A model generated the notes under the pieces. It was given only the letters and a program-made list of their open reading frames with translations. It ran no database searches and was not told the DNA's origin. A DNA stretch of 64,000 nt from Chondrus crispus (lineage: Eukaryota; Rhodophyta; Florideophyceae; Gigartinales; Gigartinaceae). Shown here piece after piece: positions 62,701 to 64,000 of this stretch. The DNA lies in assembly GCF_000350225.1 (NCBI RefSeq), contig NW_005179171.1, forward strand, positions 1 to 64,000, written 5' to 3'. Numbering within the stretch: position 1 is the stretch's first letter; each line of letters starts with the position of its first letter. The translations under genes were made by a program, and so were the position numbers.

Positions 62701-64000
62701 GGATACGAATCCGCTGCCGTCTTTGCGTTGAGACGCCGGTAGCCCACGCAGAACCGAAGAGAGCCGTCTTTCTTCGGTACGAGCACCACGGGGGACGCCC
62801 ATTCGGTGCTTGCGGGTTCGATTACCCCTGCGTTCAACATTTTGTTGACTTCCTTGGCGACCATCTCACGCATAGCCGGCCCCTTTCGGTAGGGCATTGA
62901 ACGTATCGGCTTCGTACCCGGTTCGAGGGGAATGCGGTGTTCGGTCGCTCGGATCGTTCCGAGCGCCCCGCTCCACAGACTCGAGTGCTTACGGAGCATC
63001 TCGAGCACGTGGCCTCGGAACTTGTCATCATCGATGTATGACAAGTCGATTTCTTTTTCCCAATCCTCCGGCGGATTTTCGGGATCCTTTTCAGAGGCGG
63101 GTGCAGTGCCCCCTTCCGGCGGCGGGCACTTCGCCGGTCGGCCGTCCGTACCGGCTCCTCTCTTCTCAACGGTTGCCCCCTGGGCGGAGCCTGGTCGACC
63201 AGCTCCTGCCGTTCCGACTTGATCGGTCAAGTCGGTGAGGTGTAGCGCGTGCGCGATCCCATCGGCGATGCGACGTTCGGGCGTCAAGTTCGCGAGGGGG
63301 TTGCGCTTCGCGTATCCCACGACGGTGTGCTTCGGAAGCCGCCTTTCCTGTCGCGAAAAGTTCGCGACGATGACGTCGAAGGTCTGGTTCTGCAGGACCT
63401 CGACGACGCCGTTCGTCTGCCTCACTCCATGTCGGTGTTGGAGTGAAGGCTTCGGCTCTATAAACACGAGTCCCCTCCCCGTCGTAGTAACGCACACACG
63501 GGCCTGCGACCTCGCGGGAATGGTAACCCAGCGGGCGATTCGGATCGCCTGCGGGGCTTCGTCGCGTGCGTCAGCCCGGTTTGTCTGACGTCCGTGCCGC
63601 CTGGTTGGGGGAGCCGGCTCCCCCTTCCTGTCGACGATGGAAACGGAGCCACCTTGGCGGAGCTCCAACCGTTGAGCTTCGATGTCGATACTTCGTACGT
63701 GTGTATCGATGAAGGCCGTACCAAGGAGGACCGGCACGGCGAGCTGGTCCGCCACAACGAACGGAATTCGGAACGTCGTGTTCCTCAACCGCACGGCCAG
63801 GCGTACGACGGCCGAGAGCTTAAGCGGGTTGCTATTCGCGCCTGCCAATCGGGGCAGTGGCGCGTCGCGGATGACGTACCGCGACCAATCGGGAGGAAGG
63901 TCCGCCTTCCTCACCAGATTGTACCCCGAGCACGTATCAACGGCGATCGTGCGGGGCTTGAAGGCATTTCCCTCCGTGGCTATCGAGCCGAGGACGTTGT
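59790..64000 (-). pseudogene. Gypsy D pol: protease, RT, RNase H, integrase, chromodomain
   Basis: A single frame across 4.2 kb from the right edge, broken only by three stops: TAA at 62328 (before PKVHYMGHV), TAG at 61464 and TAG at 60579 (a Tyr in C). Protease DTCSG at 63924-63938; RT YLDD at 62442-62453, with FCVGYRRLN where C has FCVDYRRLN; RNase H MIDTDANAYQLGG and RTDHDALRWLM; integrase AIDILGPL, LLSDNGPQF, NGQVER; chromodomain YAVERLLRHR, FLIKWADYDTPTW. Co-linear with C. The end of the integrase region at 60,560 is open to the C-terminus. Confidence 0.88.

Larger units (their letters stand above)
54344..64000 (-). mobile_element. Ty3/gypsy chromodomain retrotransposon D (runs off the window)
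   Basis: Minus-strand element. The 3' LTR 54344-54943 and polypurine tract come first, then a plus-strand antisense gene (55208-57526), a hairpin array (58010-58810), the integrase-chromodomain end of pol at 59790, RT, and protease at the right edge. Gag and the 5' LTR lie outside. Close relative of C. The left flank AACAT (54339-54343) is the candidate target duplication. Confidence 0.9.

Overview
This window is eukaryotic and almost entirely transposable elements. There are no operons or bacterial signals. One host gene is clearly recognisable, an intron-free secreted subtilase cut off by the left edge. The rest is stacked LTR retrotransposons, a Tc1/mariner element, a MITE and gene fragments. 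An intron-poor, moderately GC-rich genome with gene-free blocks of nested chromodomain Ty3/gypsy and diverged Ty1/copia elements would fit a red alga such as a florideophyte. That assignment is inference; no diagnostic host marker is present.

Layout: 1-1111 subtilase (minus, partial). 1112-3911 AT-rich spacer with a 475-bp MITE and 18-bp palindromes. 3912-6211 Tc1/mariner element with ~220-bp inverted repeats, split by a 0.7-kb LTR-like insertion. 6649-18887 Ty3/gypsy element A (minus). 18888-37363 gypsy element C (minus), truncated on the left by A and split by an almost intact copia element B (21105-28057, TSD ATCAC). 37364-37730 eIF4A-like helicase fragment cut by the C LTR. ~38520-40908 3' end of gypsy element E (plus). 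40909-45208 decayed gypsy element G (plus). 46018-52721 gypsy element F (plus). 53035-54343 copia H gag, cut by the LTR of gypsy element D. 54344-64000 element D (minus, runs off the window).

The gypsy elements share one design: gag and pol on one strand, then, between integrase and the 3' LTR, a long ORF on the opposite strand. In C and D this antisense ORF encodes a ~770-residue protein with a C-terminal coiled coil. A 20-codon comparison shows 14 synonymous against 1 non-synonymous codon difference, so it is a constrained gene. In F and G the antisense ORF encodes an unrelated ~400-residue protein. Its N-terminus is a near-copy of the histone H3 tail: 20 of the first 26 residues in F and 17 of 26 in G match canonical H3, without gaps. 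No histone fold follows. A, C and D end their integrase with a chromodomain, a fold that reads H3 tails; F and G lack one but carry the H3-like tail.

Insertion order readable from the junctions: LTR-like insert into Tc1; C into the eIF4A-like gene; A and B into C; E into G; D into copia H. B is the youngest visible insertion, with LTRs differing at about six of 297 positions.
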